Positions 46,391-56,916 of a DNA stretch of 64,000 nt are shown here, piece after piece. A model generated the notes under the pieces. It was given only the letters and a program-made list of their open reading frames with translations, was not told the DNA's origin and made no database searches. Where the stretch lies: the NCBI RefSeq assembly GCF_001540865.1, contig NC_033625.1, forward strand, positions 13,562,494-13,626,493. The letters run 5' to 3'. Position 1 is the first letter of the stretch; every line of letters starts with the position of its first letter. The translations under genes were made by a program, and so were the position numbers. The DNA is from Ananas comosus (taxonomy: Eukaryota > Streptophyta > Magnoliopsida > Poales > Bromeliaceae).

Positions 46391-46815
46391 CAACAAAAAT
46401 AGTGTATAGCGACACTTTTCAATATCGGTACAAGTCAAAAAAAATATTGCTAGCTGAATTACTGACACTTTTTAAAAGTGTTGTTATATGTGGGATCGCT
46501 ATATGTGGGGTCGTCTTAATGTTTGGCACTGACTCCTCCAGCGACTTATGGCGGAGGGACATATCGCAATCGTAGTTCTCTATGGTCCCTACGAGAGCCT
46601 CATGGCCGAACTCCAGCCGTCAGAATCCTATCTCGTCGGCTACGGTGGCGAAGGAGAAGAAAGAGAGATCATGATCAATTTTTCTTTTTTTTTTTCTATT
46701 TGTAATTGGGCCGAGTGAGTTGGCTGGGGTTAGTTGAATAGAGAAACCTTTTATTTTTAGCTGAATTGTGCTTTATATTTAGGCCTTATTAAATTTTTAA
46801 AAAAAAATTAACATA
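46391..46815. mobile_element. CACTA-like terminal fragment
   Basis: 'ccacaacaaaaatagtgtat' followed by 'agcgacacttttcaatatcg' resembles the CACTA terminus at 63587 (CACTACAATAAAAATGGTCT), with the same subterminal 'gcgacac' and 'gtgttgctatatgtggggtc' repeats. The two share further text downstream ('ggtggcgaaggag', 'gagtagagaaaccttttatt' versus 'gagtagagtaatcttttatt'). Confidence 0.6.
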
Positions 46816-48385
46816 AATGGAACACTTATACAATAATATTTTAAAAAATTGTCTCTATAATCTAATTATATTGTAGTAAGATGGCAATATATTTGTACCT
46901 AACTAAGGATTTGAGTACACCAAAAGATTCCCCCAAGTATTGCTGATGAATTAGCACTTCTCTATATTATAATGACAGTCGCGTAATTTTTGAGTCTTTT
47001 ATTAGTTATTACACATAAGATCATTTATTAGGATACTCAAAATTAAAAGCATTACTCTGCACGAAAGTAAAAATTTATCTTATACTATCACACTCTTATT
47101 ATTTAAGTATATATTGTTGCTAATATTTAATTTGTTGGGATTATTGAAGACTCCATTATCTATACATTAAATAGTTACTAAACACCACCATTAAGTTAGT
47201 TTTTTTATGTGTTAGATCCCCTATGCATAATTTTTTAAACTTTTAAGGCTTAGTTTGGTATTGAGGTCTATCTGACGCTGTTAGATAAAATAAGTTAGGA
47301 AAAAAGCATATAGGGTTATGTTTCTGCGTTTTCCGATGGGACTGCAGAAAATATATTATAACCGACTCATCGCAATATGTGGAACACAATATTACGTACG
47401 AAAATAAACAGAATATTTTTCCATCGTACTTTTTCACCGCACGTAATCGCACTTAACACAATCTGAATGTCAGAATAAATTGTTCAGGAATAATAATTTA
47501 TCTGATATAAAGCTTTTCTAATATGGTTGTAACTAAGAAGTTTGATTCTTTGTCTATTCAAAAGTCTTGCCATCAATGATTTAAAAGGTGTTTCACCTCA
47601 ACAAGTGATTTTGGGCAGAAAAGTGATTTTTGGCTCAATAAAACATTTGACAAACTCGTTTTCAAGATCTAATTTTGATTTTTAAGATCCAGAATCCTGC
47701 TTCTGAAATCTGCTTCTAATTTTAAACTCAAACTTCAAATTCTTTATTTGATTTTAGATTCAAATTTTAAATTTAAATTTCAATTTTTTAATTTTATATT
47801 TGAATTTTTTAAATTTCAAAATTTAACATTTACATTTCAAACTTCAAAATTCAAAATTTTAAATTTAAATATTAAATGTCAAATTTAAATTTTCAATCTA
47901 AAATTTAAAATTTTAAAATTCTAAATTCTAAAGTTTTAATTTCACAGGGATAACAACTGTTTTTAACAGTTTATTAAAAAATTTTAACTTTAAAAAATAT
48001 ATTTGAAATAACTTGAAATATTAAAAAAATAATTTTAATATTAATTTTTTAAAAGGAGATAAATAAGAAAGTCCAAATTTTTTTAAGGATAGGTAATAAA
48101 TTGCCCCTTAAAAAACTCTCTTCAACTACCTTCTCATTATTTCTTGTAGACTGTGCATTGGAGACTCTGATGTGTCCTCACTGTATTCTATATTTTTCAA
48201 ACATGTTATTAAATTTCTTACTTAGTACTTTGCCTCGAATAACTAATTATTCACATATTAATTTCCACATGAGGTTTCCAAGGAACCATCCTATAATCAA
48301 TTTCCTCAAAAGTAACAAAAATGGTACTGCAAAAAAGAAATATGCAATGCCTATACTCAACTATGTACTAAATCATCTTCTGAAT
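46816..48385. other. Spacer with extreme AT-rich simple sequence
   Basis: At 47640-47960 the sequence is made of 'aaattcaaattttaaattt' variants, a common plant low-complexity pattern. No gene or element end was found. Confidence 0.45.
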
Positions 48386-48546
48386 ACGGATCGTTCCTCG
48401 CACAAGTGGCGAAGGGTTTGGTGGTTGGTATCCAAAGTCCTAAGTTCGAATTCTAGTTAATTCACATTTTCAGCTAAATTTATTTCTAAATGAAGTAAAC
48501 GAAGTGGGTAGCACGCTACCTGTTTCTCAAAAAAAAAAGAAAAAAA
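48386..48546 (+). mobile_element. SINE upstream of gene 4
   Basis: The copy has 'cacaagtggcgaagggtttg' at the head, B box 'gttcgaattctag', body 'cagctaaatttatttctaaa', tail 'gtgggtagcacgctacctgt' and an A-rich end. The flanks 'atcatcttctgaat' and 'atcattttctggat' are a worn target duplication. Confidence 0.8.
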
Positions 48547-48873
48547 ATCATTTTCTGGATCTAATACTCAGTTATGTACTGAATCATCTTCCGGATCTAT
48601 TCTAAAATTTCCCTAGTTTTAGTTTGATGCAGAAACTTCAAATAAGGTTTTAAAATGCATGATTTGTTGCTTTTTTATCGAGTGTTAAATTATATGAAAC
48701 AACCATTAGATTTGAAACATTTTAATTGGACTAAAATGTAAATTGAAATTAAATGCGAGGAAATTAATAGTACTAAAAGTCTCCTTGCTCTGTTACAATA
48801 TTGAATTATATGACACCATTATTTTTCTTCAAGAATATAAGCTTTTACTAAACGGTGATTTTAATATTTAGGG

Positions 48874-49290
48874 TTAATTTCATACAGGACCCTGCAAATA
48901 TAGTGAATTGCAAATAAATCCCTACAAAATTCAACTTTTATATGTTGTCTCTACAAAAATCTAATATTTTTAAATATGTTCCTGTTGTTAGAATCCATTA
49001 GAAAACTTTAGTTAACCATATCTTAAGTACTTAATTCTTGTTAATTTATGAGATAACTTGATATTTTTGCCTCTCTTATATTATACTGTTGTGGCTTTTG
49101 GAGAAATATATTTGTGATGGCAAATTTGATATTTCACTTAAAATATAAGTAGTTCTATGACGGTAACAAATCAGAGAGACATATTTGAAAATATTAGAAC
49201 GTTTGCAGGAACGATATATAAAAGTTGAATTTTGTAGGGACATATTTATAATTAACTATGTTTGCAGGAACATAAATGTATTTAACCCTA
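48874..49290. mobile_element. Inverted-repeat element upstream of gene 4
   Basis: Ends TAGGGTTAATTTCATACAGG and inverted TAGGGTTAAATACATTTATG bracket arms mirrored through 'ttcaacttttatatgttgtc' and 'gatatataaaagttgaat'. It is the same family as 27015-27433. Confidence 0.6.
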
Positions 49291-49668
49291 ATATTTATAT
49301 CCAACATCAATAACATCAATAAGACTTATTCATCCAAAAAAAAAATATCAAGTAAAAAAGAAAAACAAAAAAAGCATTGTTGTGAGGAAATGGTCTTCAT
49401 AACAAAGCTATAGATTGAAGAGAAAATAGCACGTCAACTCACATATTTCACACCTCATTAGAGTAATCCAACAACAAATAGTTGAATATGGCATTCCCCC
49501 ACAAAACTACTACCATATATGCATGCCTTTGCACAACAAACTCATTATTAGATCATAATTTCTAGCTATTATAGAGTTTACATCTCTTAAGCCTCCTCTC
49601 ATGAGGTTCTAAGTGGCCTTTAAGAAGTCAAAATTTAAGTAGAGATATTGAGATACATCAACAAGATC

Positions 49669-52100
49669 ATGGGCTCTGAGATCAAGATCCTCAAGAAGTT
49701 GACCCGCGCCGCGTCGCAAAGTTACCTCGGGTTCGGATTGCTCGTCGGGTTCTTCTTGATCTTGCTCACCTACTGCATGGTCTCCGAGCAATTCGCGATT
49801 CGGGCTCCGAATGGCAGTAAGTCTATGAACTTCAAACAACACTTGAACTTTAAAATTTGAGTTTTTTGCTCAAGGTTTATGCTAAATTTCGCAGCTTTTT
49901 CGCGATTATCGCCGAGTTACGGAGCTAACATGAGCCCCTTGGTGCAAGATAAGACTAGTGAGCCAAAGCTTATGATGATCTTTTGAATTGTTCTTTTTAT
50001 TTTTTTGGGTCTTTGCTTTGGTGAATGATGTAATTGTTTGGTATTGAGAAGATGCAGGATTGGAAGAAGATCGAAAATCGGAGCCTTTCGAGGAGGAAGA
50101 CGACATCGAAGAGCAGAGGAAAACATCGGTTTCTTCGACTGATCACGACACCGGTAGTAAAACTCTACAATTAGACAAAGAAAATAGTTTAGTTTAAATT
50201 TTGTTTTAAAATTTACCATCAAAATTGTAACTTTAATTAAAATCTCATCTTTTTTTGTCAGAGAATGAAAGAAAACCACAGGATCAACAGGGAGAAGATC
50301 AAACAGAGAAATATGAGCAGGATCCGGACTTTTTCAAGGGTGATAATGCACCGACTACGGATGCGATCGAATCGAATCATTTCGGTACGCTCTTTTTTAA
50401 TCTTCTGAACTATTTGTTGCTTCATTTTTTGCAATGAAATGTTGGAATTGCTGTTTTTAATTAAAACATCATCTTTTTATGCCAGAAACTGAAAGAAAAC
50501 CAGAGGATCGACAGCAAAAAGATCGAATCGACAAGTTTGGAGAGGAATTGAACCCTTTTAAGAATGATGATGCACCGAGAAAGGATCCGATCGATTCGAA
50601 TCAATTCGGTACATCATTATCTTTTGCGAACTATTTATTGTTTCATTATGTAACTTGTTTTTTCTCCACTACATTTGCTTCTTCAATTATAGTCACTTTT
50701 TTTTTTCTTATTTTAGGCAATGAAAGAAAAGCTGAGGAATGGCATGAGAACAAAGGAAATGAGAAAACCCCCCAACAAATTAATCCTTTCATGACAGAAG
50801 ATGCGCAGAAAAAAGACGCGATCGATTTCATGCCCTTCGGTATCTTCATTTTCCCTCCAAATTTGATTTTGAACATAGAGAAAAAAAAAGTCTAAGTTTA
50901 AGTGTTCATTTCTATATAGGTGGAGGAAATCAAAATACCAACCAATTTGGCCCTCAAACAAAGCCGATTTGTGACATGTCGGACGCGAAATTCGACTTCT
51001 GCGAGATGAACGGCGATGTTCGAGTCATTGGAAGTGCCTCGACGGTGTTACATGTACCTAACCAAATGAGCTATCCAAATCCTCATGAGTGGAAAATTCG
51101 ACCTTACTCGCGAAAATATATGCAAGATATAAAGGAAGTGACCGTAAAATCCTTAAATGGTCCCCATGAAGCTCCCCCTTGTTCGGTTAAAGAGCGCATT
51201 CCCGCTGTTGTATTCGCGCTCGGTGGGCTCACGGGGAACTATTGGCACGATTTCACCGACATCATAATCCCCCTCTTTGTGACTTCTCGACAATTCAGCG
51301 GAGAAGTTCAATTCCTCATAACCAACATCCAACCTTGGTGGATAGGCAAGTACACTACAATCTTCAAGAAGTTGTCGCGCTACGAGTTCATCGACATGGA
51401 CAAGGATAATCTTATTCGGTGCTACCCGCACGTCATCGTCGGTATATTAAGCCACAAAGAGTTTAGCATCGATCCCGCAAGAGCTCCGAATGGCTACTCC
51501 ATAGTGGACTTCACAAAGTTCATGAGGCTCACTTACTCTCTAGAGAGGGACAACCCTATCAAGCTAAGCCAAAACCTTAGTGGCAAGAAACCGCGCCTTT
51601 TGATCATCGCGAGGGGCCTAAGTCGGCGGTTCACCAACGTTCCGGAGATTGTTGGCTCCGCAGAGCGGCTAGGGTTTGAGGTGGTGGTGGCAGACGCAAA
51701 GTTCGACGTGCAACTTGGAGAATTCGCGAGGATCGTGAACTCATGCGACGTGCTGATGGGCGTGCACGGGGCGGGGCTAACGAATTGCGTTTTTTTACCA
51801 ACGAACGCGGTGATGATCCAAGTAGTGCCTTACGGGAAGCTCGAGCACATGGCGAAGATGGATTTTGGCGATCCGGCGATCGACATGAAGTTGAAGTACT
51901 TGGAGTATAGCATTAGTGCAGAAGAGAGTACATTGATGGACATGTTTGGGAAGGATCATCCAATTATAAAGGATCCAATTGCAATTCACAATAGTGGGTG
52001 GGAGAAAGTAGGGGAATTTTACTTGGGGAAACAAGATATAAGGCTTGATACAAGGAGGTTTGAACCTACTCTTTTGAAAGCCCTAGAGCTTCTCCAATAA
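49669..52100 (+). CDS. GT61 glycosyltransferase, gene 4 (618 aa, three stem repeats)
   Basis: Exons 49669-49816, 49895-49957, 50058-50153, 50262-50384, 50486-50608, 50717-50839 and 50920-52100 join in phase 1 and encode 618 aa. The ATG at 49669 is the first in frame. The signal anchor is at about 20-39 (LGFGLLVGFFLILLTYCMV). The stem has a 32-residue acidic exon and then three consecutive 41-residue exons of the pattern ERKPEDRQ...NPFKNDDAP.KD.ID.N.F. The GT61 domain contains CDMSDAKFDFCEMNGD, GGLTGNYWHDFTD, PWWIGKY, KPRLLIIARG and HGAGLTN at 508-514. All introns but one in the stem are near 100 bp and lack mobile elements. The enzyme is predicted to be a Golgi xylan-type transferase with an unusually long stem; the substrate is unknown. 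Confidence 0.92.
50262..50839 (+). repeat. Three tandem 123-nt stem exons of gene 4
   Basis: The exons at 50262-50384, 50486-50608 and 50717-50839 are all exactly 123 nt and all phase 1-1. Each opens with (E/G)(N/T)ERK and closes with ATC GA(A/T) ... TTC G before the donor. Copies 1 and 2 are closest; copy 3 has drifted in the middle (EEWHENKGNEKTPQQ). Confidence 0.9.
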
Positions 52101-52369
52101 AAGAGTGTGTTTGTTGTAGAATTTGGTGCATTCACTTCATTAATTTGACATTCTTCTTCTTTTGAAACTTTTCTTTTCTTTTTTGAACTCTTTTTGGAGA
52201 GGGATTTTTTCCTTGTGTTGTATAGAAGATCAAATAGCTAGTTGATAAACCATTAAGTTTGGTTTTTTTCAATATGGAATAATCATCTATCTCAAGAATG
52301 CACAAATGTTCACTTGTCATCAATTTCTTTTTTTTCTTGTTCCTCATTAAGAATGTTATTTATTTTTTT

Positions 52370-52760
52370 TCTTGAGAAAAAGGTAGCGAGCTACCTGCTT
52401 CATTCATTGGGTAAAATGAACTAGGCTTACATAGTGGAAAGCAGCCGAGGCTTCCAAAAAAAAGTAAAAAGTAAACCAAAGAAAAAAGAAAAAAAGAAAA
52501 AAGAGAGAGAGAGGTAGCGCGGTAAGTGAAGAGCTAAGTGATAGGGGAGAGAGGATCAGGGTTCGGCGGATAGGTCATTCCACGCTGTGATCAAGTGTTT
52601 GACATGCTCCAACGAGTGGTAAGGAAGAGGATAGTTGTCGTTGAAGATGTAGTTGTTCCTTTCTATCCTGACCACCCACCAAATGGCCGACACGAGGGTT
52701 GAGCTTTTAGAGCTTTTCCCAGCATCATCTAGGCCCTTGATATATGGAAAACGCAAAGAG
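52370..52760 (-). mobile_element. LINE 3' end sharing the SINE tail
   Basis: A minus-strand open frame at 52556-52756 contains IWWVVRIERNNYIFND, the pattern found at the C-terminus of plant LINE reverse transcriptases (W..W..RN..IF). Downstream on that strand the 3' end reads 'gaagcaggtagctcgctacc' followed by a CTCAA and A-rich end, close to the SINE tail 'gaagcgggtagcacgctacc'. This is a 5'-truncated LINE whose 3' tail matches the SINE family. Confidence 0.65.
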
Positions 52761-52910
52761 AATCAAGTAGAGGAAAGAAGAAATGAGGAATTTACGTCGT
52801 GCCTCTTCAAAGTTTATGTCCACAGGCAAAGATGAAACAAAAATTTCACTAGAAAAGGAGTATATATCTATATATAGCTCCTAAAGATATTTCAACATTC
52901 GCAATTTAAA

Positions 52911-53070
52911 ACCGACCGTCCCTAGAGCAAGTAGCAAAGGCCTTGGTGGTTGGTACCTGAGACCCAAGTTCGAATCCTAGTTAATTCACATTTCTAGCTA
53001 AGTTTATTTCTAAATGAAATAAACGAAGCGGGTAGCACGCTACTTTTCTCTCTCAAAAAAAAAAAAAAAA
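52911..53070 (+). mobile_element. SINE downstream of gene 4
   Basis: It is an intact copy with head 'accgaccgtccctagagcaa', B box GTTCGAATCCTAG, tail 'gaagcgggtagcacgctact' and an A tract. CATTCGCAATTTAAA is duplicated perfectly at 52896-52910 and 53071-53085. Confidence 0.92.
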
Positions 53071-53085
53071 CATTCGCAATTTAAA

Positions 53086-54990
53086 CATGCAAATGGAGTA
53101 TGAATACTAAAAGGGCGAATCCAAAAGTTCATCAAAACTAGAGTGGAAAATATTGTCTTAAATGGGCCAGCATCTTATCCTATGGCGGGAGGCTATATTG
53201 GACCGAATCATGTTCGAAATGCCGTGAGGCTGGTTGGGCCGAGCTAGTCACAATCGAGACCCGTGGGCACTATATATACGTTTTAAGTAAATTAGTTGCG
53301 TATTTCTAACAATTCGAGCTTTTGAGATTAATGGTTAGCGCCAACAATCCGACAGAAAACATATGGCCTAAAGTTTCTCTTCACACTTGCCTTAGCCATT
53401 AACACAGAATGGTCAATTAATGGTTAATTAGGTACTCATATGCATATCTTCAGATTGAGTAGTCAAATTGCGTATAAACTTAAATATTAGGCTCGTGACC
53501 CTTTGTTAGGTTAATGTGAGCATCCAGGGATTCTCTTCCCATTAATATAGCATCAAAATTAAGGAACTATTGAAGAGATCAACAAAACTTTTATAAATTC
53601 AATGTGGAAAAGCTAACTCATTTATTCTCTCCTAGATTTTATCAACTTGGTCTACAATTCGTGTTTGCATATATTGGACTTAAATCATATAACTAATTAC
53701 ATTATCTATAAGCAAATTTTCTCAAAAGGTGCACCTAATTAAACAAGCACACACACATAACTAGGCCCATTATTTTTCTAGTTTTCACAAACCCCAAAAC
53801 CAACTTACTAAGGAGCTAATAAGGACATAGAAAAGATTGAATTGGATAAAATACGACGAGAAAATGATGATGGGACAAAAGAAGAGTTTAGTGACTCAGA
53901 AAGTATTGTGAGTATTGCGATCGAGAAGATAGAATTATCGAATCTGGATAGACTAAATAATAACGAAATCGGATTCGAAAAATCTCCAAGTATCAAACCA
54001 GGGAGATCCCCCACACCACAAAGTTGTAGCTGTAGGGCTTCAAGTTGTAGTTAATTTTTCACTTAACCCTATTTTCTATTTTATCATTTAAATTTTTTTA
54101 TATATATATGAGGTACTTAGTTCCATTAATTTCTTTCCATTTTTTTGACGTAATTGCTTTCATCACATCTATTAACTAGACCGGACAAGTTTGATTTATA
54201 TATAATGCTTTAGTTAATTGACTGATTAAAAACTTAGAATATCAAGCGATATAATTCGCGATACATGCTTAATTAATTAATAGACCAAATAAGTCTTTTT
54301 TTATGTTGGTTAAGTAAGTTGAAAGTGTTCGATCAAATTGACTTACATTTAAGGACATGTTAGTGTGTCAGAACAAGTTATCTACCGATAATCAATATTG
54401 GAATTACACGATTACGCTGAGGGATTAAATTTTGACGGTCATGATTTGTCAGGGCGCGCAGCACATGCATTTTACGTACAAGGCGATGATTTATCTTATT
54501 CCGAACAAATCATGACTTGCATGTCGAATATAGTGTAATTTCATAGGCATTTAATTGATCATATATTGCTTTATTTTTGGTCTAGCTAGTGATTGGATTA
54601 CACAGGAGAGAAAACTTATATAATTGGGCAATAATTTCTCAACCGAGATAAAATAGTGACTATAAAGTAGCTAGGTATAATACAAAATTTTCCTCATGCT
54701 CCCCAAACTCATTGACTATGCATTAATTTGAATGTAATTAACCCCACGAAGTCATAGAGATTCTTATATAATGTTTTGTTTGCATCTCTTGAGACTGTTT
54801 CCTCCAATCCCCCACCACATCTAATCCATGATACATATTCTATTGAACTTGCGCAGTTGTGGGAAGAGACAAGTTGCCTATTAATGAATATCTCATGCAT
54901 CTCACCAATGCAATAAAGAAAAAAGGGTTAGTACCACATACCACATGATTGTGATGTACATTAGGGCTTTGCAAGAGCCGTGGGAGCATG
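53086..54990. other. Spacer between genes 4 and 5
   Basis: No supportable gene is present. A 240-bp acidic open frame at about 53800-54054 has no ATG start and no family I recognise. The rest is AT-rich. Confidence 0.45.
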
Positions 54991-54991
54991 A

Positions 54992-55031
<40 letters not shown>

Positions 55032-55582
55032 AATTATTCCGGTCCTACACTAGTCGATCGTATTTGTACATCTCATACACAGCTCTCCAGAAGCATTTTA
55101 CTTACTAAGTTTGGCGTATATAAGGGACATACTGATACGTATGCTGTGAGGGCTTATCTGCACGTACCACATCTCTCGGTATTAAAAAAAGCGTAATTTC
55201 TAGTTAGATACAGTAGTAATATGAGAATAAAAATTAAAATATAGGGTTCCAAATGGAGCCTTCATTCTTGAGCAGAACTCCTAGCTTGTTGCACGCCTTT
55301 GATATCCAGCCATCCAACTTTTATGCAGATTGTATTTCTAAACTGTCTTATCATATCTAACTTTTGGATTAGTATCAGAGTCAGTACTAATTAAGATCCT
55401 AATATTTCGAGACCTCGTTTGTCAACTTTAATCCTATTTGTATCCATTATGAACATAAATAGAGTGTTGAATGATCATATGAGTCACAGTAGCTATATCT
55501 CGTGATTAGAATTGAAGTATCAGATAAAATAGAGCTAACAGAGAGTACGATGCAACAGAATACAGATGCACCAGAAAATAAT

Positions 55583-55633
<51 letters not shown>

Positions 55634-55780
55634 GAACCTAAAATTAGGGATTTGGGCTTGGCAAAAGCCCATGCGTTAAGTTTAAGTCCAGTAGCCAATA
55701 GATTCGGCCCGTATGACATCGACATTTGGTGTCACATCGGGCCGGGCTTATTTCTATTAGTATATGATTTGAAAATTAGN

Positions 55781-55826
<46 letters not shown>

Positions 55827-55860
55827 GAACCTAACTCAAATTTGGAACATGTCATTATAG
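54991..55860. repeat. Three CT microsatellites and an N
   Basis: CT tracts lie at 54991-55028, 55585-55631 and 55781-55823. The second and third are both followed by 'ggagaacctaa', and an N at 55780 directly precedes the third. This suggests that one locus has been represented twice. Confidence 0.6.
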
Positions 55861-56916
55861 AGTGATGGCTAAATCCCTAATTAGTTGTTCATTGGACTTT
55901 TTCTACTGCATATTATTTGGACGTTCTCATTCCAACCACCATCCCCATCTTCTCGACATGTTCCATGTGTTAGGCCCATTAATTAAAAATAGACAAAAAT
56001 GTATATGACGTCTCTACATTGTGTAGAAAAATTTAAGAGAGATAGCATATTTACCAAAATACCCTTGTACAAACTTTTAATTTTCATGCACACATTTTCA
56101 GTTGTCAGTTTCAATATTTCTTTCAGTGAAAGGAAAGGTCAGTTTCATACATATACAAAAAATAAAAAAATAAAAAAATAAAAAAATTATAGATGATAAT
56201 CATTGTTGAATTCAAATGATTAAAATAAAACTCCCTATCAGCTTATGGTATCAGAGCCTATATAAATTCATAGCTCAAATCCCATGAGACTTCTAATATA
56301 ATTTAATTTCATATTTTAAATTTATTAAAAATAATTTGTTTAAAATTTTTTTTAAAGTAAATGACTTTTACAGCACGCGAACGGCATATATATAATTTTG
56401 TATTTTGTACTAGACCAAAAATATTTGCAACATACATATATAATTTTCATGGATACATATGAATCTAAGATCCCTTTCAATCAGTAGAGAAACTATGGGT
56501 TCCCTCAACTAGTATTCTATGACAAAAATACAATAATCCAGCTCACCCTTTGAAAGCAACATGAGGGGATGAGAAAAGGAGGAAGCAAAAACCAACCACA
56601 GTGTTGTTGAGTCTTCATTTGGGCACCTAGAGGTCTGATTTGACTTTTCCTTTGCCCCAAAAACAAAAAAAGAAAAAGAAAAAGAGCAAACAAACTTAAA
56701 CAAATACCAATAATCAAGATCATCGACCTAATTAATAGTATTATTTTCAATCAGACACAGTCAATGATGTGGGAGAACCTAACTAATATACTGTGAATAT
56801 GAATACCCAAGAAACCATTACAAAGCTCTCTTCTCTTCTATTAATGGTGCTATAGCAAACACCATTTGTGATCTCTTCTTGATCCCTAAACTCTCTCCTA
56901 TTGAAGAAAATTAAAG
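55861..56916 (+). other. Upstream region of gene 5
   Basis: It does not align with the upstream blocks of genes 1-3. The last 80 bp before the ATG are pyrimidine-rich ('agctctcttctcttctatta', 'ctaaactctctcctattg'), as is common in plant leaders. I see no confident TATA box. Confidence 0.4.

Noticed and set aside
47640..47960. A possible origin or matrix attachment region
   Set aside because: It is AT-rich low-complexity text with no specific motif; composition alone does not support a call.
53800..54054. Acidic open frame ending in a Cys-rich tail
   Set aside because: It has no ATG at a suitable place, a stop shortly upstream, and no family I can name. It could be a fragment of an old element, but I cannot support a gene.
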